From Planctomycetota bacterium (lineage in GTDB: Bacteria; Planctomycetota; Phycisphaerae; Tepidisphaerales; Tepidisphaeraceae): a stretch of DNA of 34,709 nt. Each line of letters opens with the position of its first letter. The stretch's first letter is position 1. Below are positions 9,223 to 16,279 of the stretch, in pieces. The stretch is from contig JAEZED010000096.1 of the NCBI GenBank assembly GCA_023417885.1, forward strand, positions 1 through 34,709. Direction: 5' to 3'. Position numbers and translations under genes: made by a program. Under the pieces are notes generated by a model. That model was given only the letters and a program-made list of their open reading frames with translations. It had not been told where the DNA came from and searched no databases.

Positions 9223-10443
9223 TCACGGCGAACGATCCCCCGCATCAGCGGGTGGATTGGTCGCCCCTACCTCCGCGTGGAAGCAGGCGTGGAGCACCGG
9301 GTACTCGATGCGGCAGCGGTAAATGTCGAACGGGATGTCGCGCCAATCGTGCTCGCCCAGCACGAACTCGATGACCTCCCGGTAGCGCGCGAACTCCGGG
9401 GTGTGCAGGTGTTCGAGCGATCGGCCCAGGTGCACCAGCGAATCGAGCGACGGCAGTTGGTCGCTCTGGCTCGCATACCAGCCGCGCTCCGGCGAGAACA
9501 GGTTGCCGCGCACTTCCGTCCTGCACGCCCCGGGATCGGAGTACCCCACGGGCACGAGCAGATCCAGCACCATCACCTGCGTCGGAATCGGGCTGATGAT
9601 GCTTGTCTCATACGACAGTGCCGGTGTCTCCTGGTGGTAAGTGACGCGCCTGCGCAAAAAGCAGGTCAGGGCCGAGGCGCGCCCCAGGCCGCGGAAATTA
9701 AGCGTCGCCTCCTGCCCCCCGCCGGGCTCGTCGCGGAGGGTGAAGGTCGGCAGCGGGCGCGAGCAGAACGCTTCCAGGAGCTGATCCTGGCCCTCGTGCG
9801 AAAGGGGTGCGAGCGGCTCGCGCGGATCGTCCGATTTCCAGCTCGCCCGCGAGCTCACTCGGAAGGTCTCCGTCGGCCGCAACTGCTGCACGTCGACGAA
9901 TCCGCGGATGAACGCATGGACCCCGCTGCGCGGATCCGCCGGCGTGGGACGAAAGATCGAACAATTGATCTGCGCGCCCGCGGAGACGCCCCAGATGCGG
10001 CTGAGCGACCGGAACGCGCTGCGCCGGTCGCGAAGCACCGCCTGCGAAGGGTTGCGCACGAAGCCGTCGATGATGGATTCGAAAGTCTCGCGATCCCCAG
10101 CCTGCGTCTCGACGAATCGCTCGAACGCGGCGCACGCCTCGGCGACCGCCTCGACCGTTTCGCTGGAGATCCCCCGTCGCTTCCCGGCCCTCAGCACGCG
10201 GCCCATCGGCCCCGGCCGGGGCACGTACCGCACCGCCACCAGCGGGTCGGTTTCCGACCATGCGCGGTAGGTCTGCCAGCCGAGGGCCTTATCGAGGCCC
10301 AATCGCTTCTGAAGGTCGGCGGGTCGTCGAATGGGCTCCCCCAGCTCACCGATGAATCGCCCCAGCGCCTGCCGGATCCGTCCGACTGCCTCCTTTGCCT
10401 CGGTCTTCAGCGTGGCCGAGATGGGGTCCGCCTCTGTTCGCAC
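9223..10443 (-). CDS. Unrecognised conserved-looking protein, 406 aa
   Basis: 406 aa, soluble, with no signal peptide or membrane helix. I do not recognise the family. The N-terminal 110 residues are helical ('EAVGRIRQALGRFIGELGE', 'LQKRLGLDKALGWQTYRAW') and could hold a helix-turn-helix-like segment. The middle and C-terminal parts are mixed beta/alpha ('VHAFIRGFVDVQQLR', 'VMVLDLLVPVGYSDPGACR', 'RYREVIEFVLGEHDWRDIPF'). The last quarter has clustered aromatic and His/Cys residues ('YRCRIEYPVLHACFHAEV'). I chose the GTG at 10443 because AGGA lies 10 nt before it; no ATG alternative is close. It converges on gcvP with a 39-nt gap and is divergent from the HAF-repeat gene. A regulatory role is possible from the N-terminus, but this is a guess. 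Confidence 0.72.
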   Translation of the reverse strand: MRTEADPISATLKTEAKEAVGRIRQALGRFIGELGEPIRRPADLQKRLGLDKALGWQTYRAWSETDPLVAVRYVPRPGPMGRVLRAGKRRGISSETVEAVAEACAAFERFVETQAGDRETFESIIDGFVRNPSQAVLRDRRSAFRSLSRIWGVSAGAQINCSIFRPTPADPRSGVHAFIRGFVDVQQLRPTETFRVSSRASWKSDDPREPLAPLSHEGQDQLLEAFCSRPLPTFTLRDEPGGGQEATLNFRGLGRASALTCFLRRRVTYHQETPALSYETSIISPIPTQVMVLDLLVPVGYSDPGACRTEVRGNLFSPERGWYASQSDQLPSLDSLVHLGRSLEHLHTPEFARYREVIEFVLGEHDWRDIPFDIYRCRIEYPVLHACFHAEVGATNPPADAGDRSP

Positions 10444-10529
10444 GAGAAAACCATCCTAGCGGTATTAACCTCGTCTCTGCAACCAATTACGGACGAAAAG
10501 ACGTGTTTCCGAAAAGTTTGGTCAAACCA

Positions 10530-10557
10530 TTGACATGGCGTCATGAGCCGTTAGATT
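10530..10557 (+). promoter_or_regulatory. Sigma-70-type promoter for the HAF-repeat gene
   Basis: A perfect TTGACA (10530-10535) and TAGATT (10552-10557) are separated by 16 bp in a locally AT-richer stretch. They lie about 50 bp upstream of the start of the PEP-CTERM gene. The short dyad TGGT-CAA-ACCA directly precedes the -35 box and might be an operator. Confidence 0.5.
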
Positions 10558-10604
10558 GCCCGGTGCTCAGAGAGACCCAAACCCCGATCCCGAGGAGGTA
10601 GAAG

Positions 10605-11810
10605 ATGCGGCTGTTCTCGATTTCCGCCGGCGCTTTGGTGCTGGTGCCCGCCCTGTTCGCTGCCGATGCCCAGGCGCAGATGCGTTTCGTGCCGATCGGC
10701 GACTTCCCGGGCGGGCCCTCCTCGCCCCTGCCCGCCCCCGAGTTCTACAGCAACGCCAACGGCGTCTCCGGCGACGGCCTGACCATCGTGGGCAACGGGC
10801 GATCCGTCAACGGCTTCGCCGATGCCTTTCTCTGGCGCGAGGGGAGCGGCCTCCTGTCACTGGGAGACCTGCCGGGTGGGACGTATACAAGCCAGGCCTT
10901 CGCCGCTTCTTTCGATGGGTCGGTGATCGTCGGCAACTCGATCACCTCCGCGGACTTTCCAAACCAGAACCAGGGCTTTCGCTGGACGCAAGCGACCGGA
11001 ATGATCAGCCTCGGCACGCTGCCGGGCGCCCAGGACTTCAGCAACGCCTCGGATGTCTCCGCCGACGGGTCGGTCGTGGTCGGCTGGGCCCAGTCCGCCA
11101 ACAGCGGCGAGATGAGCGGCGAGGCGTTTCGATGGACTGAAGCCGGCGGAATGGTCGGGCTCGGCTCGCTGCCCAGCGCCAGCTTCGGCTCCTTCGCCCA
11201 TGCCGTCAGCGGCGACGGCAGCGTCATCGCCGGCGCCGCACGCTCCAACAATGCCTCCAGCGGAAGCCTCGAACCGTTCCGCTGGACCCAGAGCCAAGGC
11301 ATGCAGGGCCTGGGTTTCCTGCCCGGCGGCTCGGGCGGGGAGGCACGGGGCATCTCCGCCGACGGCACCTACATCGTCGGCAATACCAACAGCACCAACG
11401 GGGTCGAAGCGTTCATCTGGTCCGAGGGAACCGGGATGGTCGGGCTCGGCGACCTCGAGGGCGGGGCGTTCTCCAGCCTCGCCGTCGCCGTCTCCGCTGA
11501 CGGTTCAATCGCCGTGGGTCATGGCTATGACGACTCCGGCCGGGTGGCGATGCTCTGGCTGCGCGACGAGGGGATGTTCGACCTTCGGCAGTTTCTCATG
11601 AACGATGGCGTCGGCGGCCTGGATGACTGGTGGCTTCAGGCCGCGACCGGCATCTCCGACGACGGCCGGGTGATCTCGGGGTTCGGCATCAATCCCAGTG
11701 GCGACGTCGAGGGATGGATGGCGGTCATTCCGGAGCCGTCGTCCTTTGCCCTCGTCGGCATCGGCGCCCTCGCACTGCTTCCCCGTCGGCGGTCGCAAGT
11801 GTCGGTGTGA
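10605..11810 (+). CDS. Secreted HAF-repeat protein with PEP-CTERM sorting signal
   Basis: 401 aa. Residues 1-24 form a signal peptide ending AQA|Q. About six HAF-type repeats of 40-50 residues follow, each with the pattern 'F.W....GM..LG.LPGG', then 'A...S.DGS.IVG'. The last is extended ('WWLQAATGISDDGRVISGFG'). The C-terminus has the PEP-CTERM layout: 'IPEPSS' (PEP at 376-378), a hydrophobic stretch, then 'RRR'. In other bacteria such proteins are cut and anchored by an exosortase and go to the cell surface or matrix; no exosortase is in this window. The start at 10605 is firm, as GAGGAGG lies 6-7 nt upstream. A promoter is visible about 50 bp before it and a strong hairpin follows the stop. 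Confidence 0.9.
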   Translation: MRLFSISAGALVLVPALFAADAQAQMRFVPIGDFPGGPSSPLPAPEFYSNANGVSGDGLTIVGNGRSVNGFADAFLWREGSGLLSLGDLPGGTYTSQAFAASFDGSVIVGNSITSADFPNQNQGFRWTQATGMISLGTLPGAQDFSNASDVSADGSVVVGWAQSANSGEMSGEAFRWTEAGGMVGLGSLPSASFGSFAHAVSGDGSVIAGAARSNNASSGSLEPFRWTQSQGMQGLGFLPGGSGGEARGISADGTYIVGNTNSTNGVEAFIWSEGTGMVGLGDLEGGAFSSLAVAVSADGSIAVGHGYDDSGRVAMLWLRDEGMFDLRQFLMNDGVGGLDDWWLQAATGISDDGRVISGFGINPSGDVEGWMAVIPEPSSFALVGIGALALLPRRRSQVSV

Positions 11811-11847
11811 CCGGCCGTCGACAACCGAACGATCCCTGATGGCAGCC

Positions 11848-11878
11848 GCTCCCCCGCCAGGTTCACCGGCGGGGGAGC
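11848..11878 (+). terminator. Strong hairpin after the HAF-repeat gene
   Basis: The 11-bp perfect stem has left arm GCTCCCCCGCC (11848-11858) and its exact complement at 11868-11878, with a 9-nt loop. It lies 37 nt after the stop. The following bases are GTTCGTTGC, not a pure T-run. An outer CGAACG/CGTTCG match may lengthen it. Confidence 0.65.
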
Positions 11879-11931
11879 GTTCGTTGCTTTCTGCATCCGC
11901 GCATGAAGGCAACCACGTTAGCCTTCGGCGC

Positions 11932-13074
11932 ATGACGCAGACCAACCGCGTCACGTCGGGCCTGCGCGCCGTCGCCGCCGGGGTGGAGCGGGCGGTCGAT
12001 GCCGTCCGCTACCGCGCCAAGCGCCGCCGCGGCTACACGAGGCCGCTGGCGGTGCAGGTCTACCGCGCGCTGGGCAACCGGGGGCGCGTCCGCTTCGCCG
12101 CACGCGTCCTCGAGGATCGCGGGCTTCCCGCCCCCACGCCGCACGACTCGGCCTGGGTCAACCTCCGCCGCATGCTGCGCATGCTGGAGACGGACGAGGT
12201 GCCGCGCGCCCGGGTCCGTTTTCTCTATGCCGGGCAGGAGCAGACGCTCGTCGCGGATCAGGAGGGGTACATCCACGGGGAGTTCCATGCCGCGGAGGGT
12301 GAGGCGTTCCCGCCGGGGCGCTCGGAGATCGCCTGCGACCTGCTGGAACCAATCGCAAGCGAGCAGAAAGAGACGCGCTTCACCGGGGAGGTCTTCATTC
12401 CCCACGAGGCGGCGCGGTGGGTCGTCGTCAGCGACATCGACGACACGGTGATGCACACACAGGCGACGAGCCTGGTGCGGATGGCGGTCGGCACCCTCTT
12501 CACCAACGCCTACGGGCGCGTCGCCTTTCCCGGCGTGGGAGCGTTCTACCGCTCGCTTCACGCCGCCGACGGCCGCAATCCCGTCTTCTACCTCACCAGC
12601 AGTCCGTGGAACCTCTACGAGCTGATCCGCACGTTCCTGGAGATTCACGGCCTGCCGGACGGCCCGCTGCTCATGCGCGACCTCGGGCTCGGCCCGGGCC
12701 AGCACATCCGCGGCGGGCACGAGGAGCACAAGGTGACGCGCGTCCGGGCGCTGCTGGATCTCTACCCGGAGCAGAAATTCATCCTCATCGGCGACACCGG
12801 GCAGCACGACGCGGAGATCTACCTGAACATCTGCCGCCAGGCCCCTGATCGCGTCATGGCGGTCTACCTGCGCGACGTCAGTGCGGATGTCGTCCGGGAT
12901 GATGCGGTCGCGGGCATCGTGGATGAGATCCGCCGGCTCGGCGTCGCCTGCGTCGCGGCGGAGGACACCGTCGCACACGCCGAGCATGCCGCCGAACAGG
13001 GGTGGATCACGGGCGAGGAGCTCCACGCCGTCCGCGGGGGCCGGCGCAAGGACGAGGCGGAGGGGGCGGGGTGA
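11932..13074 (+). CDS. App1-like phosphatase (DUF2183, phosphatidate phosphatase type)
   Basis: 380 aa. The catalytic core begins near residue 160 with 'WVVVSDIDDTVMHTQ', the DxDxT motif of HAD-type phosphatases (D168, D170, T172). It continues with 'YLTSSPWNLYELIRTFLE' and 'FILIGDTGQHDAEIY', the other two conserved blocks of the App1 family. The N-terminal 150 residues ('YRALGNRGRVRFAARVLEDR', 'TLVADQEGYIHGEF') match the accessory region found in bacterial members as I know them. The fungal protein dephosphorylates phosphatidic acid; bacterial substrates are not well settled, so lipid phosphate is an inference. The ATG at 11932 is chosen; the frame is open upstream but crosses the terminator hairpin of the preceding gene. 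It has no signal peptide, so it is probably cytoplasmic. Confidence 0.88.
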   Translation: MTQTNRVTSGLRAVAAGVERAVDAVRYRAKRRRGYTRPLAVQVYRALGNRGRVRFAARVLEDRGLPAPTPHDSAWVNLRRMLRMLETDEVPRARVRFLYAGQEQTLVADQEGYIHGEFHAAEGEAFPPGRSEIACDLLEPIASEQKETRFTGEVFIPHEAARWVVVSDIDDTVMHTQATSLVRMAVGTLFTNAYGRVAFPGVGAFYRSLHAADGRNPVFYLTSSPWNLYELIRTFLEIHGLPDGPLLMRDLGLGPGQHIRGGHEEHKVTRVRALLDLYPEQKFILIGDTGQHDAEIYLNICRQAPDRVMAVYLRDVSADVVRDDAVAGIVDEIRRLGVACVAAEDTVAHAEHAAEQGWITGEELHAVRGGRRKDEAEGAG

Positions 13075-13142
13075 GCCGAATCCGCACCGCGCGTGGAAGT
13101 GGCTCAACCTTTCCGGACGGTGCTGCCGATAAATACAGGCGT

Positions 13143-13162
13143 GGCCCGCATGGGAGCGGGCC
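13143..13162 (+). terminator. Hairpin between the App1-like gene and the next gene
   Basis: GGCCCGC (13143-13149) pairs perfectly with GCGGGCC (13156-13162) around a 6-nt loop. It lies 69 nt after the stop and 34 nt before the next start. There is no T-run; it could be a weak terminator or part of the next gene's leader. Confidence 0.3.
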
Positions 13163-13195
13163 TCAATGCCAAAATCAACGGCCACGGAGGGCCGA

Positions 13196-13831
13196 ATGCT
13201 CAACGCTCCATCCAACCCGCACGTCCGCCCCGCGCCCTACCTGCTCCGCACCGCGCCCCGTGGCGCCGTCCGCACCTGGGCGGAGACCGCCTGGTCGCTC
13301 TACCCGCCCGCCGCCATCGTCGTGGCGGCCCTTCTCCTGGCGGGCAGCGGGTGCCAGAGCGACGACGCAGGCGATCCCGCCGCCCCCTCGGCGCGCCTCG
13401 CACGTCAGGATCTTCCGATTACCGAGCCCGGCGACGCCGAGCGCCGGCAGGCGATGCAGGCCGAAGGCGGCGCGATCTCGACGAACCCCGGCGAAGCCAC
13501 CTCGGGGCCGGTGTACGCGAGCTATCCGAGCGAGCTCCCGCTGATCGGCACTGCGGCGGCGCGGGCGACGATCCGCTACGGCGCCGATCGCCTGGAGCTG
13601 GCCAACCTCTCCCGGCTGCCCTGGACCGAATCACGTCTCTGGGTGAACCGCACCTACAGCGTGCTCCTGCCCCACACGAAGCCGGGCGACATCCGGTCGA
13701 TTCACTTCAGCTTCCTCCGCGACGCCGAGGGACGCCCCTTCCCGACCGACAACCGCAACGTCCGCATCGAGGAGGTCGAAATCGTCAGCGGCGACGAGCG
13801 GACGAAGGTGCGGTTCGGACTGGCTTACTAA
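13196..13831 (+). CDS. Putative membrane-anchored or lipoprotein, unknown function
   Basis: 211 aa. Residues 37-53 are a hydrophobic segment ending 'LLLAGSGC', a plausible though non-canonical lipobox with Cys53, after an unusually long N-terminal region. A low-complexity linker follows (about 55-105). A compact C-terminal domain then runs to the end ('SELPLIGTAAARATIRYGADRLELANLSRLPWTESRLWVN', shown here in name only by its start and end; key features are the 'LANLS' turn and the Trp-rich strand). I do not recognise a family. The ATG at 13196 is preferred over the one at 13166 because GGAGG lies 6 nt before it. A textbook terminator follows, so it is a single-gene unit or the end of one. Confidence 0.68.
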   Translation: MLNAPSNPHVRPAPYLLRTAPRGAVRTWAETAWSLYPPAAIVVAALLLAGSGCQSDDAGDPAAPSARLARQDLPITEPGDAERRQAMQAEGGAISTNPGEATSGPVYASYPSELPLIGTAAARATIRYGADRLELANLSRLPWTESRLWVNRTYSVLLPHTKPGDIRSIHFSFLRDAEGRPFPTDNRNVRIEEVEIVSGDERTKVRFGLAY

Positions 13832-13854
13832 CGCCCGCGACACGCGACCCACAC

Positions 13855-13885
13855 CGCCCGCGGCGCCTCGCCGCGGGCGTTTTTT
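13855..13885 (+). terminator. Rho-independent terminator
   Basis: The 11-bp perfect stem has left arm CGCCCGCGGCG (13855-13865), loop CCT and the exact complement (13869-13879), and is followed by six T (13880-13885). It starts 23 nt after the stop of the preceding gene. This is the clearest intrinsic terminator in the window. Confidence 0.9.
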
Positions 13886-13959
13886 GTGCGCGCTTCGGTT
13901 CACCAGGGCGTGCGGCGGGTCCGAGAACTGCCGAATTCCACCAATATCCTCGAGGATAA

Positions 13960-14127
13960 GCGTGCGCGCCTCCCGGATGAGCATGCGCGACCCGAGAATG
14001 GGCGTGCGCGACGGGGGGATGAGCGTGCCGACCTCCAGGATGATCGTGCGCGCCCGCGGGATGGGCGTGCGCGACGCGGGGATGAGCGTGCGCGCCCGTC
14101 GAATGGATGTGAGCGCCTCCTGTCGCG
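13960..14127. repeat. 21-bp minisatellite with 63-bp higher-order pattern
   Basis: Seven units of exactly 21 bp start at 13960, 13981, 14002, 14023, 14044, 14065 and 14086; a decayed eighth starts at 14107. Each begins GCGTGCGCG (or a one- or two-base variant) and ends GGATGA, GGATGG or GAATGG. The variable middles follow the order A-B-C-A-B-C-B-A: A has CTCC (units 1, 4, 8), B has CCCG (2, 5, 7) and C has ACGNGGGG (3, 6). This points to growth by 63-bp steps. The period keeps all frames open: one strand would read RARRGDE-like heptads and the other LIP-rich heptads. I see no start or Shine-Dalgarno sequence to support either. Confidence 0.85.
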
Positions 14128-14743
14128 ATTCGGACATCGTTAGCGCGGGAGCCGGTTGCGAAGGGTGTCGATCAGACAACCAAGGGGCACATGCCGTCCA
14201 TGAAAGACCGAACGTGGATCGCGTCACAGGGCGATCGTGCTGCGAAAGCGGGCGCGCGCATCGCTGACAGAGACAATCCCCCCGCTTTCGGCGCCGGTTA
14301 TCCCGCTTTAACGCTGCGCGCGCCTCTTAAAGAGCAGTCCTTGCTTGCTAACGAACTTCGGCCGCCCGCTAACGGCGCGCACTCCCCTGCTTTCAAGTGG
14401 GAGAGGGATCCTTTCGTGCCGCGTTCCCATTGAAACGAACTGAAGCAGCGGCGTAACCGACCGCGCTCCGGTCCTGATGCGTCTCGACCGCCTCCTGCAA
14501 CGGCTCGCGGGAACCTGGGCCCTCGCCACGCGCAGATGCGTCCTCCGCACCCTGCCGCTGGCGCTGCGCCCTGCGCTTCGCCGGAGGCTCACTCTCCGTC
14601 GCCACCTCAGATGCCCAGCACCAGCGACGCTTTGACGCTTTCGGATCTCATCCCCCCGCCCCTGCGAACCCCGTTCCGTCCGTTGCCGCGGGAGCCGGGA
14701 ACCGCCTGATTCAACGGGGAAGTGCCCGTACACTGAGCCAGTC
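14128..14743. other. Long gene-free stretch with possible structured elements
   Basis: No convincing gene lies here. The left half is less GC-biased than its surroundings. It contains two interleaved perfect inverted repeats: CGAAAGCGGG (14243-14252) with CCCGCTTTCG (14281-14290), and GCGCGCA (within 14252-14260) with TGCGCGC (14315-14323). Near 14385 CTCCC faces GGGAG across a 12-nt loop. A 70-codon GTG frame on the minus strand (14393-14605, 'MATESEPPAKRRAQRQRQ' at its start) has plausible composition but no Shine-Dalgarno sequence and no family I know. A TACACT box precedes gatB. Confidence 0.5.
14729..14734 (+). promoter_or_regulatory. -10-like hexamer TACACT before gatB
   Basis: TACACT ends 9 nt before the gatB ATG, and no Shine-Dalgarno sequence is visible. 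It fits the same near-start pattern as at gcvP and nuoF. Confidence 0.33.
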
Positions 14744-16228
14744 ATGTCCGCCACGATCGCTCAACCGCGCACCGTCAAGTCGTACGTCGTCCTGGTCGGC
14801 CTGGAGATCCACGTCCAGCTTGCCACGCAGAGCAAGATGTTCACCGCCGCCCGCAACGGGTTCGGCGGCGAACCGAACACGCAGGTCGATCCGCAGGTGC
14901 TGGGCCTCCCGGGCACGCTGCCGGTGATGAACAAGCGGGCCGTGGAATATGCGATCATGACGGGCCTGGCCCTCAACTGCCGGATCGCCCGCCAGTGCAA
15001 GTGGGATCGCAAGAGCTACTACTACCCGGACCTGCCCAAGAACTACCAGATCAGCCAGTACGACCAGCCGCTCTGCTTCGAGGGGACCTACGACGTGACG
15101 CTGCCGGATGGCACGGCGCAGACGATCCGCATCCGCCGCGCGCACCTGGAGGAGGATGCCGGCAAGCTGCTCCACGACGCGCCGGGCGGATACGCGATCG
15201 ACTACAGCATCGTCGACCTGAACCGGGCCGGAACGCCGCTGCTGGAGATCGTGACCGAGCCGGACTTCCGCAGCCCCGAGGCGGTGGCGGCATTCGCGCG
15301 GGAGCTCCAGATGCTCGTCCAGTACCTCGGGGTCAGCGAAGGGCAGATGCAGATGGGGCACATGCGCTTCGAGCCGAACATCAACGTCCACATCACCGAC
15401 GGCGACGGGAACGTGCACAAGACCGCGATCACCGAGATCAAGAACCTCAACAGCTTCAGCGTGCTGGAGAAGGCGACGGCCTACGAGGCTCAGCGGCAGA
15501 TCAGGACGTGGCGGGAGACGGGCGAACTCGGCAGGAAGGCGACCTACGGCTGGGACGACGCGAAGCAGGTGACCGTGCTCCAGCGCGAGAAGGAGGAGGC
15601 GCACGACTACCGCTACTTCCCCGATCCCGACCTGGCGCCCGTCGTCGTCGATGAGGCGTGGCTCGGGGAGCTCAAGGGGCGCATCGGCGAGCTTCCCCCC
15701 GCGAGGCGCAGGCGGTATTCCGGCATGGGACTGGCCGACCAGCAGGCGGCGGACCTGGCGCAGCTCAAGGAGATCGGCGACTACTTCGACGCGGTCGTTT
15801 CCGCCGGCGCCGAGCCGAAGCGGGCGGCGGTGCTGATCGAGACGCTGCGGGAGATCGGCAACGAGCAGGGCAAGGCGATCGGCGAGCTGGGGATCGCGCC
15901 GGCGCGTGTGGCGGAGATCGCGCGGCTGGTGAGCGAGAACAGGATCCAGGCCAGCAAGGAAACGGGCCGGCGCGTGATCGACGCGATCATCGAAAAGGAC
16001 CGCCCCGCCGAACAGGCCGCGAACGAAGCGGGGCTGATCCAGTCGAGCGACACGAGCGAGATCGATGCCGCCATCGAGAAGATGATCGCGACGAATCCCA
16101 AGCCGCTGGAAGACTACCGCGGTGGCAAGCAGGCGGCGTTCGGCGCGCTCGTGGGGATGGTCATGAAGCAGGCGCGCGGGCTGAATCCGAAGCTCGTGCA
16201 GGAGCGCCTGCGCGAGAAGCTCGGCTGA
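14744..16228 (+). CDS. gatB: Aspartyl/glutamyl-tRNA amidotransferase subunit B
   Basis: 494 aa, normal for GatB. With GatA and GatC it converts misacylated Glu-tRNA(Gln) and/or Asp-tRNA(Asn) to the correct amide form. Family blocks are 'VGLEIHVQLATQSKMF', 'LGLPGTLPVMNKRAVE', 'KSYYYPDLPKNYQISQYD', 'AGTPLLEIVTEPDF', 'MRFEPNINVHI' and 'TEIKNLNSFSVLEKA'. The C-terminal helical YqeY-type tail (about 345-494) binds tRNA. Two residue clusters that hold metal and the kinase site are present in the 'EIKNLNS' and 'YRYFPDPDL' regions. gatA and gatC are not in this window, so the three genes are not linked here. It follows a long gene-free region and converges on the peptidase gene with a 51-nt gap. Confidence 0.97.
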   Translation: MSATIAQPRTVKSYVVLVGLEIHVQLATQSKMFTAARNGFGGEPNTQVDPQVLGLPGTLPVMNKRAVEYAIMTGLALNCRIARQCKWDRKSYYYPDLPKNYQISQYDQPLCFEGTYDVTLPDGTAQTIRIRRAHLEEDAGKLLHDAPGGYAIDYSIVDLNRAGTPLLEIVTEPDFRSPEAVAAFARELQMLVQYLGVSEGQMQMGHMRFEPNINVHITDGDGNVHKTAITEIKNLNSFSVLEKATAYEAQRQIRTWRETGELGRKATYGWDDAKQVTVLQREKEEAHDYRYFPDPDLAPVVVDEAWLGELKGRIGELPPARRRRYSGMGLADQQAADLAQLKEIGDYFDAVVSAGAEPKRAAVLIETLREIGNEQGKAIGELGIAPARVAEIARLVSENRIQASKETGRRVIDAIIEKDRPAEQAANEAGLIQSSDTSEIDAAIEKMIATNPKPLEDYRGGKQAAFGALVGMVMKQARGLNPKLVQERLREKLG

Positions 16229-16279
16229 GCCGCTCGTCACTCCGCCTCTCACTCCACCACATGCCCGCAGGCGCGGCCG

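Noticed and set aside
11698..11931. N-terminal extension of the App1-like protein
   Set aside because: The in-frame extension crosses the strong terminator of the HAF-repeat gene and overlaps that gene's end. The ATG at 11932 fits better.
13631..14227. 198-aa minus-strand ORF with LIP-rich heptad repeats
   Set aside because: It translates the 21-bp array and then runs antisense through the terminator and the lipoprotein gene. There is no ribosome-binding site.
14393..14605. 70-codon minus-strand GTG frame
   Set aside because: Composition is plausible, but there is no Shine-Dalgarno sequence, no -10-like box and no recognised family. I left it as a note in the gap entry and not as a gene.
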